Shown here: in pieces, positions 1 to 13,126 of the stretch | How the letters are laid out: every line of letters begins with the position of its first letter | Position numbering within the stretch: the stretch's first letter is position 1 | NCBI GenBank assembly: GCA_021904315.1 | Contig: CM038922.1 | Location: 9,585,347 to 9,649,346 of the forward strand | Direction of reading: 5' to 3' | Length of the DNA: 64,000 nucleotides | Source: Sphagnum magellanicum | Taxonomy: Eukaryota > Streptophyta > Sphagnopsida > Sphagnales > Sphagnaceae | Position numbers and translations under genes: made by a program | The notes under the pieces: model-generated | What the model saw: the letters and a program-made list of their open reading frames with translations, nothing else | Told to the model about the DNA's origin: nothing | Databases searched by the model: none

Positions 1-269
1 AAGATTTTCAAACATTATACATGGTGGTAAATCAAACATCATCTATCAATTCTCATGTAGATGGTGAGTCGAGTGATTAAGAGAAAAGTGTGGATGAAGA
101 GTCAAAAATCCCTTCAGTTGTTACTCCTAGAGCTTGAACGACCAAAAAAACTTTGAAAACACATGATAACAACAATGGAATACAATGATCCACACAAGTC
201 AAATACCATGTACAAATACTCACATATGGTGGTTTTGTAACTCATCATTATGCATACATGGTGAAAGTT

Positions 270-1126
270 ATACGTGAGGTTGAACCCACTTGTTTTGAAT
301 AGGCAGTTGCAAACCCTAAATGGGACAATGCCATGGATGAAGAGATGGCGGTGTTGGATGTTAATGCTACTTGGGAGTTGATAGCTTTATAAGCAAAATT
401 AGTTACCAAAGGTTATGCCCAAAATTATGGCAAAGACTATGAAAAGACTTATAGTCCAGTTGCAAAAATGATGACCATAAGAGCAATCATTGGTAATAGC
501 AAAAGGATGGTTTTACATCAAATGGATGTAAAAAATGTTTTTTTTCATGAAAACTTGTAGGAAAAAATGTACATGGAACAACCACCAAGTTATGTGAACC
601 AAACACATCCTAATTTGGTTTGTAGGTTGCAAAAAACTTTATATAACTTGAAGCAAACACCTAGAGCTTGGTTAGACAAAATAAGTCAATATCTTGTCAT
701 AAATGTATTTCAAACATTCAATGCAGATTTTTCATTTTATGTGAAAAAGAGAGATCATGGGATTGTAGTCATTTATGTTGATGACTTGATTATCACAAGA
801 GATAATGATGTAGTCATCTTTGATTTGAAGAAGCTTTTGAAGCAAAAATTTGAGATGAAAGATTTGGGAAAGTTGTGTTATTTTTTTGGCATTGAGGTAA
901 TTTAATCTCCTAAAGGGATATGGTTACTACAAAGGCAATATGCCTTGAACAAATTGTCTGAATATGGGATGATGGGTTGCAAAACCATTTCAATTCCATT
1001 GGAGCAAAATGTGAAGTTAAGTGTAAATGAAGGTGACCTTGTGGAGAATACCATAATGTATAGACGCATAGTGGGGAGTTTGATTTACATGACTATCACA
1101 AGGCCAAGTTTGAGTTATTTAATTAG
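270..1126 (+). pseudogene. copia reverse transcriptase fossil
   Basis: The translation matches copia reverse transcriptase. It has the acidic linker with the pattern DEEM-AVLD-TWEL, then the palm region with YMEQPP, a variant of LYNLKQTPRAW, and the catalytic motif YVDDLIIT near residue 70 of the segment starting at 567. KDLGKLCYFFGIEV follows, as in the family. In the intact family this domain is part of one gag-pol polyprotein and copies RNA into DNA in cytoplasmic particles. Here it is a fossil. Confidence 0.85.
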
Positions 1127-3004
1127 AGTCACTAGAAGAAAAAAGTCAATTTGTGACCAATGCATTTACAACTACCTCTGACTATTTGGTTTTTGCAACT
1201 AAAATTTTGCCTTCTACAACTAGTGTGACACTATGTTAACATCAATTGTCTCATCTACAATTAGCTTGCGACTAGTTTGTGATTAAATTTGTTTACATCT
1301 ATATATGGGTTGGATTTATCATCCAAGAGTAACCATTTAAAGCCCCATTAGTCATAGGTGAAGCGGTATTTAATTACAATTGACATATGTTTATACACAT
1401 CAATTATAATAATTACTTCATTTATGATTAAACTTAATGTTCATAACTTTTAACTTATATTTCAAATAAATTAAATATACTCCAACATAGACTATTATAC
1501 TATATATATATATATATAATTAAAATTAAAATTATAGTAATTTACGTATAATTATTATAAAATCATAATTATTATTTTACTTATACATTAATTATAATAG
1601 ACACATAATTTATAATTCAGCTTTACTATTTTATAATTATATTTTAAAAATATTTTAAAAATTAAAATATTTCCCCTGTAATTAAAGGAATTAATTTAAA
1701 TTTTTTTAATTTTAAGAATTACATTCCTATATACTAAGATATTTACTTATGTACTTACAATATATAATTATTACTACATCATAAAATTTTAGAATAATTT
1801 TACTGAAAATTTAAATAATTATATTAAATTATTTTACTTATTATCTATTACTGCTTACTTAATGAATCAATAATATTACAACATATGTATTCACATTAAT
1901 AACAATGATAGTTCCCAATCATAGAAATAACTATTGTATTTACAACACTTATGTTTTAATAATTAAAAAAAAATTGTATCCTAATTGAAAAGTTATGTCC
2001 TATAATTAAGATTTTTATTTTAAAATTTTATAATAATAATAATAATAATTATATAGTAACATGAAATCATTGTAATTACTTAATTTATTTGTAAGTTATA
2101 ATTACAATACTTACATAATTAATTTATAAATCATAAATTTAGTTCATATTTAATTTAATTTTTTAAAATAATCATGATTTAATTAAAATATTGAGTGTTA
2201 TGACCATAACTACATGGATTCTAATATAATAAATTAAAATATTTATTTCTTGTAACTACATGTCCATAATATATCACTTTTATAATTAATTATAAATTAT
2301 TATATTTATTAATTATAAGTTACATTAAATAGTTATTTTTTACAACATATATTTTTATATTATATAAACCATATTTTTGTAGTAAAATAAATCAATTACT
2401 GTAATTATTATTACATTACTTTAAAATCATTATAATTACTTCAAATAAGAATTAATTATAGTAACAATGTAGTTAAAATAATTATTGTAATGATTATAAT
2501 TGTAGGAATTATTATACAGTAATGTTTTTAAATATTTTAGTTATTTATTTAACTATGACTTATGTATTGACAAATTGTGAGGAACTAGATAGCTAGTTAG
2601 TTAAATATTAAGAAGTTATTGGTTATTTAAATAGTTGACAATGAATACTTAATATTTGTAGTGTAAAATTCATATGTTAAATATATATTAAATTTAATCA
2701 TTATTAATTAATTGATTATTTAATTATCTAATGAACCATGTACGTGAATTGTTTAGAAATCTAAAAACTAAGAAAAAAGGTATGAGGAAAGTTTTGAAGT
2801 TGTAATTTAATTTGTGAAGAAGTTGCAACTTCAAAACTTAACCCATATTGTTTGTTTTCCATTCTTAATTTGAACACAATATAAACAAGGGGTGTGGTCA
2901 TCCAATTTCACATTAAAAAATGTGTGCACATGGGATGAACCATTTAAAAGGCTCAACCCAAAAATTTTTAAAAAATTATGCACAATTTTAAATATATTTT
3001 TGCC

Positions 3005-3215
3005 CAATTTACTTATTTACCTAGTTAAGTAGGTGATTAGTTTGAACTACCCACCTAGGTCAACCTATGTACGTACCTATTTAAGTACCTACCTATATGA
3101 ATAAGTATTTAGCCTAGGGAGGTTGGACCTACCTACCTACCTTTTTACTTAAATAGGTAGGTATGGCCTAAGTTTGTAAGCATCTACTTATGTACCTACT
3201 TAGGCACCTACCAAC
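3005..3215. repeat. CTAC/GTAG tetranucleotide-rich tract in CACTA-1
   Basis: A run of imperfect CCTA and TAGG units in both orientations, so the strand can fold on itself. Equivalent tracts lie at about 57,955-58,150 in CACTA-2 and 34,970-35,640 in CACTA-3, always toward the right end. Confidence 0.75.
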
Positions 3216-3512
3216 ATAATATTAATATTTTGTATTAAATTCATTTAAAAGGATTTGATCAACCAAAATAATCTGGTTCCAATCCTTCCAATTGGTGGGG
3301 TTGTCCAAATTTACCAAATAGGTTGATGAACCAGGCTAGGGTTGATTCTAATAACTCTAGCTGGATTATTCGTAACGGCTTATTTACTATATCGGCGTGG
3401 TGATCAATTGGATCCCTGATCAAATATAGTACCACATGGCATATTTTCATTGGGTCATGTGTCATAATATAAATCATCCAAGCATGTGAATTGAACGTCC
3501 AAAATTATTTCA

Positions 3513-3536
3513 AAATAATAATAATAATAATAATAA
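3513..3536. repeat. (AAT)n microsatellite
   Basis: About eight AAT units inside CACTA-1. A shorter run occupies the equivalent place in CACTA-2 near 58,277-58,297, so the microsatellite predates their separation. Confidence 0.85.
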
Positions 3537-3812
3537 AGTAAATATTGGGACACATGGCAGAACATCGTTGCCCCTCAATAGCGACCAAAATAGTCTCATT
3601 TTAATCACATGTGACAATATGTTTACAATGGAATCAAAGGATGAACTTGTATTTGTTGACTTTTTCTTTCATTTAATACCTTTGTCGTTTGTGATTAATA
3701 TCACATGTGACTTGTCCAAGGCAATTAAAGGGATTTTAGTCACAAATGTTATTTACAACTAAAATTTAGTTGTAGAGACTAATAAAAAAAAAGTGTTTTT
3801 CTTCTAATGAGT

Positions 3813-4390
3813 GGTGAATTAATTCATGCAAACACCACAAAAGCCACATTTGGATGTAGTGAAGCACATAATGAGGTACATAAACATACTTTGTAATGTG
3901 GAATTTTTTATGAAGCCAAGAGCCAGTTATAAGTACATGGATACATGGATGTTGATCAGGTTGGCAATGTTTTGAATAGGAGATCAACTAGTGGTTTCAT
4001 GTTTTTTTTGGAAGTGGTGCTATTCGTTGGAATAACAAGAAATAACCAACAGTTGCATTATCAAACACAGAGGCAGAGTACAAAGGCGTAGCAATCGTTA
4101 CATGTGAAGTAGTTTGGTTACAAAAATTACTTTCAAATTTGGGACAATCAATGGAAGCTCATGTTCTCACTTATTATGACAACATCGGTAGCATACTACT
4201 TGTTAACAACTCGGTCTATCATGCTAGGACAAAACACGAAATGCACTATCACTTTGTTAGAAAAAAAAATTTAACATGAGAAATTAACTTTATTCATGTT
4301 AGAGTTGAAGATTAGGTTGTTGACATTTTCATAAAGGTTTTACATACAAACAAACTAAGGAAGTTTAGAAAAATGTTTGGTGTACAATAA
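3813..4390 (+). pseudogene. copia RNase H fossil, downstream of the CACTA insertion
   Basis: After the transposon, copia pol sequence resumes. Visible pieces are the RRSTSGFMF-like motif after a D-x-D stretch, the TEAEYKG-like motif and the TKHEMHYHFVR-like motif. All three are typical of the copia RNase H end, in the usual order just before the purine tract and LTR. The segment is degenerate. Confidence 0.8.
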
Positions 4391-4412
4391 ATGGATTTGA
4401 GCTTGAGGGTAT

Positions 4413-4697
4413 TGAAAATTCAAGCTCAATTAGCTAGGTTTTCATTAGTTACTAGGGTAGGAAAGTAACTAAGTTACTTTCATAAGGTTGAACTACTTTT
4501 TTTACTTATATTAGTTTGGTTATTTGTGGTTTGGTCTTTTAGTTAAATACCTTGGTCTTGATGGTTTTGGCTCTCTTTTCTTCATTGCAAAAGTTTGTGT
4601 TTTTGATGTGACAAGAACTTTGAGGAGTTTTTGATGTTCTATTCCATGTTGTGAACATCATGTTTTAGTTTCTTTTCAATAAAAATTTATGTTTGCA
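4413..4697 (+). repeat. copia 3' LTR
   Basis: A purine tract ending TTGAGGG (about 4,403-4,409) precedes a TG...CA segment of about 285 bp with an AATAAA-like signal near its end. Gypsy A gag sequence resumes right after the final CA. The boundaries are inferred from these landmarks, because the partner LTR is outside the window. Confidence 0.6.
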
Positions 4698-4739
4698 CTT
4701 GATTAGATCTCCTATTTGTTAACAAAATTATCATAGGAT

Positions 4740-6130
4740 AAATAATAATGTTGAAACATGTAGAATCAAAAGAAAGGAAAATTTTGTTCTTGCAATTTAT
4801 GGGGTTACTATTCAACAAATCAAAGTACAAAGACTTGTGAGGTATTCTTATCATACTTATGGTGGCACTGGACATAAGATCATAGATTGTCCTTTGTTTA
4901 AGAACAAATAAGCGAGACTACATATAAATAAGTTGTGGTAGAGCTTAAGGTTACAAATCCTTCAGTTCATATAGTGGATGTCAATATGGCCATCACCAAG
5001 AGCAAGGTTATTGAAGAACATATGTTCAAGGATAGAAAGCCGATCAAGAAAAAATATGCTATTGAATGGGAAGAGGAGTAGAGATTACATCAATCTTTTG
5101 TCAAGACTATACATGAGATGTAATCAAAAGACCACAAAAAACTCTAACTCAAAAGGAGAAAACACAATGGAGTACAAGTTGGGCAAGATTACCAAAATCT
5201 AAAGTGTCCATAGAACCAATTGTATCACAAAATTTGTATGCTAATCCTATCAACAAAGTTATGTCTATGGAACAAATATTCCAAGATATTAGTAAACAAA
5301 TGTTGGAAACCACCTATACTTTGAAGTTAGGTCAATTGCTAAAAATAGCCCCAAGTTTTTAAAAATATATGTGGTAGAAATTGAAGCAAAAAAAACCAAA
5401 TATAGCTATTAAAGTGATATTAGAGCCTAGTATAGCTATAGTGGTTGGACACATTATTAAATAGACATTGTAGCTATAGAAGTAGATAACTGAATGGTAA
5501 TTATCCAAAGTATAAATTGGGAAGAACATTGTTGAGGATGTTTTGTTAAATGGAGGAACAAGTGTGAACATCATAATAAAAAACCTTAGAACAAAATTAG
5601 GTTTACCCAAACTAAGACCACCTCCATACCACCTTATAATGGCAAATTAGAATATGACCATACCTTTAGGAATCATCAAAATTTTGAAGATTCACATACA
5701 TGGTATACCATATATAACCACATTTATTGTTTTGAAAAATAATGTGGTAGATTTTAGTTATTCCATGTTGTTGGGAAGACCTTGGTTTAGATATGCAAAG
5801 GTTACACATGAATGGGATAACAATGTCATTATTGTTCAAGGTAATGGAATAATCAAAATAATATCAATTAATAGGAAATTAGGAGCAGAAACTAGAAGGC
5901 CCCAAGTATTTGTTTGTTATGACTTGATAAAAGGGCTAACAAATGGAAAAGGAAGATCTAATCTTTAAGACAAAACCAGAGTTGTTCTCAATTAGCCAAA
6001 TCATTATTTCAAATAAAACAATTTCATTGTTGAATGTTAAAGAGTCAAAGATTAGAATCAATGAAGAATCTGAACTAGAGAAAGGGACATTAGATCAAAG
6101 AGTAATAAAAGTGGTGCCTTCAACAACAAA
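4740..6130 (+). pseudogene. Gypsy A gag end and protease region fossil
   Basis: A partial zinc knuckle (GHKIIDCP) is followed by linker and then a retropepsin-like region. Around 5,654-5,968 the text YSMLLGRPWFR and an upstream NGGTSVNII-like motif are typical of plant gypsy protease domains. Downstream text is acidic linker before reverse transcriptase. Broken. Confidence 0.7.
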
Positions 6131-6589
6131 ACTATAAGACTTTTATGTGAGACTCGAGATATCATTGGAAGATAAAGTTTATCTAGAAACCTATTATCAT
6201 CATACCCAAGATGATATTCAAGTGCATGAAACACCAACTAAAATATAGGTACAAAACTCTTGATATAGCAGGTTGGACTTTAACTAAAAAACAATAGCTT
6301 GTTAAGTTGAATCTTGGCATAAAGGTAAATCCACAATACATCAAAGTTAATGCACAATTGACAAAAGAGAAAGTTGAGGAGCTTTAGATGTTACCCAAGG
6401 AGTTCAAAGATGTGTTTGCTTGGACTTATAAGGATTTGAAAGGCATATTTATAGAATTGGCTCAACAAATATAATTAAACACCTCAACACCACTAACACA
6501 TCAAGCAAGGTATAAATTGAACCCTAATTATGTTACAACTGTCAAATAAAACATTGACAAACTATTAGCAACTAGATTCATTCAACTAG

Positions 6590-7630
6590 TAAAGGAGGCT
6601 ACATTATTATCACCTATAGTGGTAGTGCCTAAGAAGAATGGAAAATTGAGAATTTGTGTGGATTTTAAGAAGTTGAATAAGGCAACCAAAAAAGATCCTT
6701 ATCCTTTGCCATTTTCTGATGAGGTACTAAGCATTGTAGTAGGGTATGAAACCTATTCATTTTTAGATGGTTATTCAAGATACCATTAGATTTCTATAGC
6801 CCTTAAAGATAGATATAAAACAACTTTTGTAACAAATTGGGAGTTTTTGTTTGGATGGTGATGCCATTTGGTATCAAGAATGGGCCACCAACTTTCCAAA
6901 AAGCAATTAATAGAGCCTTCAAAAAATATTTAGACTACTTCATGAAGATATTTTTAGATGACTTCATAATTTATAGTGATATGGAGAGTCATTTGATGAA
7001 GCTTAGACTTTGCTTTCAAAAATGTAGAAAATATAGAATCAATCTTAACCCAAAGGAATGTGCCTTTATGGTATTTTTAGGACTAATTTTAAGGTTCATA
7101 ATTTCCAAGGAAAGAAAAATATTAGATCCTAAAAAGGTTCAAGCAATAGTGAATATGACAATACCTACAAACACATATCAAATTCAAGTCCTTAATGGTA
7201 TGGTTCAGTTTTATAGATGTTACATCAAGAACTTTGCCTTTATCATGGCACTAATCATAAAACTAATGAGGAAAACAAAACCTTTTATTTGGACCACAAA
7301 GTGTAAGAAGCTTGGGATCATATTAAGCAAAAATACATGGAAGCACCAATTATGATGTTTCCAAATTGGCAGTTAGAGTTTCATGTGCACATAAATGCAT
7401 CATTATTGGTAGTAGGGCGCATATGGTTCTAATGTACTTGGTCAACAAATCACAAGTGTCAAGAAAGATAACCAGATGGTTGTTAATATTCTTGGAGTAT
7501 GAATTCACAGTAATCTACAAGCCTGGTAGAACACATGTAGTTGTTGATGCTTTATTTAGATTGCCAAAGAGTGTAAAACCATTAGGAGTCCCAAATCAGA
7601 CTATGGATGTGCATCATTATTTTCTATAGA
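6590..7630 (+). pseudogene. Gypsy A reverse transcriptase and RNase H fossil
   Basis: Reverse transcriptase motifs are plain: PKKNGKLRICVDFKKLNKA, DPYPLPF, MPFGIKNGPPTFQKA and the catalytic FLDDFIIYSD. The thumb region follows with FYRCYIKNFA. RNase H end text near 7,430-7,570 includes VNKSQVS-ITRWLL, FLEYEF and YKPGRTHVVVDAL. These are conserved gypsy pol motifs; the domains are fossils. Confidence 0.85.
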
Positions 7631-7639
7631 ACCTATATA

Positions 7640-8560
7640 TGGATGCAAGAAGTAAAAAACTATCTAAAGACATGTTAGATGCTATAAACTTTGAACTTAG
7701 TTGAAAAACAAAAGTTGACTAGAAAGTCAAAACCCTTTACTCTAAAAGAGGGAATAGTGTATAGAATGGGACAAGGCAACAAAATGCGTAGATGTTTAAC
7801 CACCTCAAAAGCACAAAATATTTTGAAGGAGCTACATGAAGGAGTGGCAAGAGGACAATTTGTTATAGATATTATTGCAAAAAAAAATTTGGATGTAGGA
7901 TATTGGTAGCCAATTTTATTCAAGGATACTCATGAATTTTGCAAAGGTTATGACAACTATCAGAAAATTGGAGGACTAAAAGCAAAAAGTTTGGCCAAGT
8001 TGGTAATAACACTTCCAAATGAACCTTTAATGAAGTGGGGTCTAGATTTTATAGGTCCAATTAAACCAACAAAAAGACTAACATGAAACAAATACATTCT
8101 AATAGTTACAAAGTATGCAACAAAGTGGGTAGAGGCAAAGGCATTCAGAACTAATACTACAATAGTTATAGTTAGATTTTTTGTATGAGTATATTCTAAC
8201 TAGATCTGGATGTCCATTGACCATAGTTATAGATTAGGGAGTACATTTCATCAATGACACAATAAAACATCTTATGAAACAGTTACTCTTGAAGCATGTT
8301 AGTTCAACTACCTATTATCCACAAGGAAATGGACAAGTAGAGTCTACTAACAAAGTCATTGGTAGATTATTGACCAAGTTAGTCAATGAAAAAAAAACAG
8401 ATTAGGACGAGCATTTGTCCACAATTTTGTTTCCATATAAGATTACTTACAAGGTGGCAAAAAGTTATACACCTTACCAATTAGTTTATGGTTTGTATCC
8501 TCTAATGCCAATATAATATGTTCTATCAGCCATTAATGGGGACCATAGAAATGCATAACC
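7640..8560 (+). pseudogene. Gypsy A integrase fossil
   Basis: The zinc-binding N-terminal region (LHEGVARGQF, LDVGYW) is followed by the core, with MKWGLDFIGPIKPT and [13 protein letters not shown] around the first catalytic aspartate. Later comes a glycine-rich NGQVEST-like motif around the catalytic glutamate. Order and spacing fit a gypsy integrase. No chromodomain is seen after it. Confidence 0.8.
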
Positions 8561-8939
8561 AACTAGAATACTAACAACCATAATTATAGAACTAGAGAAA
8601 TTACAAGAGAACATGTTGGAGGCTTAGAACAATGTGGGGGCAAGCTAATGGAGCAGATTTTTCTGGAATCAACAAAAAAACACAAATAAAAAGTTCCAAT
8701 TTGGAGATTATGTTTTACGGTAAAAACATATCTAAGCAAATTCAAGAAAAGATGGTTTAATCATTCAAGGTGCAATATTGCTTACCTAATAACATTGTTT
8801 TTCTTGTTTTTGTTAACAATTTTGAACCAAATCTAATATTGGTCAATCTTAACAAGCTAAAACCATACAAATATGTGGATCATACATTAAAAAGGATTCA
8901 AAGTTCAAGAATCAAACCTTTTTAGAGTCTATAAATTTA

Positions 8940-11900
8940 GACCACATGGAAGAAAAATCTTATGAAAATTTAGAAGATCAAAGGAAAACAAAAATCATTG
9001 GGACTAATTAGATAATAATATCAAAAGAAGCCATAGTGAATTTGATGAATCAGCAAGATATGAAAAAATTCACATAACATGATCACACAATTTCACAATC
9101 ACTGGACAATGGGTCAAATAATTTTGTCACATCAGAACAAAATTATATTGATATGATGACTCAACATAGGATAAAAGAAGTTTGTAGTGTAGATAACACC
9201 ATGTCACCAAATTTAGAACTGTCATCAGAAAAACCTAGTGCCATGTCCATAGAGTTTCAAGGTCAGCAAGCATTAACTATAGCCCATGTTGTTGTTAGTA
9301 TGAACTTTAACAGGAGATGACAAGGGTCAAAAAATTAGAAAAAAAGACAAATCATTAAAACCTAACCCTAAAGCAAAGAGTGAAACATCACTTCATGAAA
9401 CGAGATGATTGCATTTCAAAAGGCACCAAACAATAGAGCGTTTTTTCGTTTTGGTTTTCTACAAGCAAAATTTTATTGTTTTTTGGCTCTAAAATGAGTG
9501 TAGAAGAGAATTTTGTGGAGAAATTACAAAGACAATCTTGAGAGAAATTACAAAAGTTGAGAGAAGAATAAGAGAGACAAAGAGAACAATAGAAAGTTAC
9601 AAATATGTTGCCTTTGCAGTCTAGGTCTTTAGAAAGAAGTCCATTTTATCCTTCTCTTGTTCATTATTCTTTTTTCTTTTAGAGATTTTTTTTGATATCC
9701 AAGTTTGAAAAATCTTTTGAAGCAATTACAAAAAAACAAAAGAGATTATAAAAAAACTTTGAAGAGATATGGCTTTAGGAAGCCTAGAAAAAAAACAAGT
9801 TCTAATGAGCAAGTTGGTTTGATTTCCATTTATGACCCTAAAGAAGAGAAACAGAAGGACGATTTGCTACAAGATCAAAAAGTGCCATTACATCAAAAAG
9901 AGCCTATTCAGGACTTGATTCCAAAGAAAGTCTACATTCTCAATAAGAAGCGCACAAAAAAAAAAAATCAACAAGTAATGGCTATAAATCTACATGGGAA
10001 GAAGGTGCAAATTCACCAAGATGATGAGGTTACGTATATTTTTACTCCTAAAAAGTAAAGTTATAATAACAATTTGAAGAATATTTTGCTTTGGATAAGC
10101 TTTGGAGAGGACTCTAGAAGAAAAACCCCATTTTTCGACTTGTCTTAGGCAACTAAAAGTGTCTTTTGTGACCTTTTTATCAAAAATAGTTATAAAAGAC
10201 ACTTTTAGTCACCTAAGACAAGTCAAAAAATGGGGTTTTTCTACTAATGTCGAAAGAGAAAGCTTGGGCAAACAAAACTAGATTAGTAGGTTTATTCGAG
10301 GTTGAATGGAAAACTCCTCGTCACAACATTTTAGTTGAATTTTCAAACAATTAAAAGTTGAATTTTGAACATAACAAAATCGAAGTTATGGTGGGGGAAG
10401 AGTAGAGAATTATAGACAAACATTTGTTGGCAAAGGTTTTTAAAATCTACCATACAAGAGAGACAAATACAAACTAAGCAAAGATGTCATATTCCAAAGT
10501 AGCATTAGTAAACATAGTTGATAGTCTTAGATAATTACAACACCAATGAAAGGTGGGTTATAAAGAAAATGAAGTTAGAGTATGCCAATAGAATTGCCAT
10601 TTTGCCCATTATCTACCATAAAGATAAGGTGCAATATTTTGGCAATAAGTTTGCCATGATGATTTCCAGAGTAGATCATGGAAAGTAAGTCAATTGGGCT
10701 ATAATTATGTGTTCTCAATTGGTCAAGGAATTGATCAAATGGGAGAAGTGTTAGAAAAACATGATTGAAGGAACAACCAAAAGGGACCAAAAAAGGATGT
10801 ATGCCATTCTACCATAGTTCTAGAAGTTTTGTTTTAGGAATGGGTTTCCACTAGAAGGAGCATAGCCACAAGAGAAGAAGAAACAAATAGAGCAACCACA
10901 TGAGGACATGAGAAGAAAGGAGAGTTTGAGGGAGAGGTTTATCAAAAACAAAAGACCTCTAAACCCTACACACATTTCTCCTAAAAAGGAGAAGCAACTA
11001 GAGATTAAGACAACCAGAAGAGTAGTTCTAATGTTTGAATCTAATGATGATGAGGAGAGGGAAACTTTATAGAAGAGGCAAAGAAGACAAGAAGATACTA
11101 CAATGAGGGGTAATATTAATCGTCAACAAACAATAGAATTCCTTAGGAAGCAATATTAGCAACATTAAAGACAAAAAGAGAAATCCATATCTCTTAAATT
11201 TGATCCAAGACCACAAATCTTTCCTAAGCGAGAGCAAAGATCAAATGGGCAAGAGCATCAGAGATGGCCCAAAAAGGAGCTAAAATCTCAAGCTTAGTAG
11301 CTAGTAGAGGAGCAAATACAAGATATGGACCTAGATCCACCAAAAGTACAATAATTTGTTCGAATTCCACAGAATAATGAAGGTGTGCTACCTTCAAAAC
11401 CAAGTTCTACAATAGGCACAAATGTATTTGGAGAAATCTAAACTACACATAAAAGTTTAAATTCTTCAAGTACAAGTTCCAAAGGTCAAACTCCTAGGTT
11501 TCATATACCAGGGTCTATGTAAGGAATAGAAGCAAAATTGGATGAACCCATAAGAGCTACTAGTATATTTCAACAAGCAGGAAAATAGTGTACAAATGTT
11601 CAATATTTTTATTCGACTTTCTGATTTGGAGATAAAAAATAAACAAATCATAGAGGAGAAGGATAGATTTGTCCAGAATTTGCAAGGGACTTTGGAGAAG
11701 AAGCAGAAGCTTAAAGTATAATTAAAGGATAGGAATAGTGAGAATAATCAGGTATTGGCAAAACTGCAAGTAGCCATACAAAAGATAAATAACATGGAGA
11801 AGCACAACAAGGACTTGGAAAACATTAGAGTGGAAAGGGATTCTTTGTAAACAACTCTAAAGGACACATATGCCAATTACTATAACTTGAAGGCAGAGAA

Positions 11901-13080
11901 AGATACTCTAAATGTAAAACACAACAAACTTCAGAAAGACTATAGGAACATGGAATAGATTCTCTTGAAGCAGCAAAAGGAGTTGGAGGAACTTAAAGTG
12001 GATATTGGAAATGTATATCAAACCAAGAATGAGGTACAAAGGTAATTTGACGAGACGCATGCACAAATGAACAAAAATTTGTAGAAGCAGATGGCTTTTC
12101 ATGAAAAGTTGTAAAAAAATTTAGAGGAGGCCTAGAGAGTAAAGCTTTTCAATTATGATAGTGTCTTTAGAAAAAAATAGTGTATTCAAAAAGCATAATA
12201 CTTTGCTTCAGGCAAAACTCAAGGCATTGTCAATGGAAGAGAAATATGCAGATCTGTGGTAGGATGTAGTGCAGGACATTATGAAGAAAGATATTGGAAA
12301 TGTTTGCAAAAGGTATGAGAGAAATGAAAGGTTGTACATGCATATGATATCTTAAATGGAAAAGGTCATGCCATCATTTGAGTATGAACCTTTAGTCCTC
12401 TTTCCAAAACCAGAAACCTTAAATGATGAAAAAAACAAAGGGATTATTGATGGTGTAAGACCATTAGGTACAAGGATAGCAAAGGAGGAACTAAAAGACT
12501 TCAGAGGAGGGAAGGATAGCCTTAAAAAGGAGGCTGGTGGTAAAACATATGCATCAAAACAAATTCTAGAACCAATAAAATTTGTTGTGTAGGAGGTTAG
12601 TTCTTAGGAGTATGCATCTATAGCCACAAAAATAGGGGAGCACATGCAAACTGAAGAACATAAAACTCAAGAGGTTCAACATGATAAGATTGAACTTGCA
12701 TCAAAGTTGTAGGAATAGGAGTAGACTTCGATTACATCAGATCCGTAGTCACATCAACAACAAGTTACATAAAAGCTACAACAATAGGAGTAGACTCATA
12801 TGACATTATATCTATGATCACGATAGTAGCCATAAGTGACATTAAAATTGTAGTCATAAGAGTAGACAACATCATTAAACAATTGCACGATTGTTAACAG
12901 AGGCACCATGAGAGCAACAACATACTCTATATATAATAAAGAATCATACATTGTTTCAACCTGAAGTACAGTACCCACAAATAGAGTAGACCGTAGCATA
13001 GATAGTTCAGACTATAGTGTAATAAGAGCAACATCAAATTTTTGATTCAAAGGATTATAAACAACATTAGATTTAACTTT
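8940..13080 (+). pseudogene. Gypsy A 3' extra coding region with coiled coil, after integrase
   Basis: About 4 kb of protein-like sequence lies between integrase and the 3' LTR, where Athila-type elements carry an envelope-like ORF. One open stretch (9,705-10,058) is very basic and lysine-rich. Around 11,600-12,200 the translation is rich in K, E, Q, N and L with heptad spacing, suggesting a long coiled coil. A later stretch (12,356-12,592) is charged with a GGK-rich end. I see no signal peptide or clear membrane anchor, so an envelope role is not supported. Element C has similar sequence in the same place. Function unknown; broken. Confidence 0.55.
10112..10249. mobile_element. 138-bp foldback MITE related to the CACTA family
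   Basis: Two arms of about 65 bp are inverted copies with roughly ten mismatches and almost no loop, centred near 10,181. The ends read CTCTAGAAGAAAAA and TTTTTCTACTAATG, close to the CACTA-1 and CACTA-2 termini. The arms also carry the GACTTGTCTTAGG-GACTAAAAG motif found in the right subterminal region of CACTA-2 (near 58,459-58,482). I could not confirm a target duplication (GGA left, TCG right). It sits inside the extra 3' region of gypsy A. A transcript would form a long hairpin. Confidence 0.8.
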
Positions 13081-13126
13081 TTTAACATACTTTTGATGTA
13101 AAATTTTGAGATGTAATTTAGAGTAC

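Larger units (their letters stand above)
1130..3809. mobile_element. CACTA-1, non-autonomous CACTA (EnSpm/CMC) transposon
   Basis: The element begins CACTAGAAGAAAAA and ends TTTTTCTTCTAATG, so the termini are inverted copies with one change in the last CACTA/TAGTG. It is flanked by a 3-bp target duplication AGT (1,127-1,129 and 3,810-3,812), the size expected for this superfamily. Subterminal regions carry GCGACTA/TAGTTGCAA-type motifs in both directions. The 2.68-kb interior is AT-rich and has no transposase-like ORF, so it could only have moved with help from another copy. Its right third is homologous to CACTA-2 (55,449-58,564). It splits the copia reverse transcriptase region. Confidence 0.88.
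1..4697 (+). mobile_element. Ty1/copia LTR retrotransposon, 3' part, split by CACTA-1
   Basis: The window opens inside a copia element. Visible in order are the linker before reverse transcriptase (from about 270), reverse transcriptase (to 1,126), the RNase H end (3,813-4,390), a purine tract and one LTR (4,413-4,697). Its reading is interrupted by a CACTA transposon at 1,130-3,809. The element is clearly broken, with many breaks, and AT-rich, so it is old. Its 5' LTR, gag and integrase lie left of the window. It appears to have inserted into gypsy element A, whose gag resumes just after 4,697. Confidence 0.85.
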
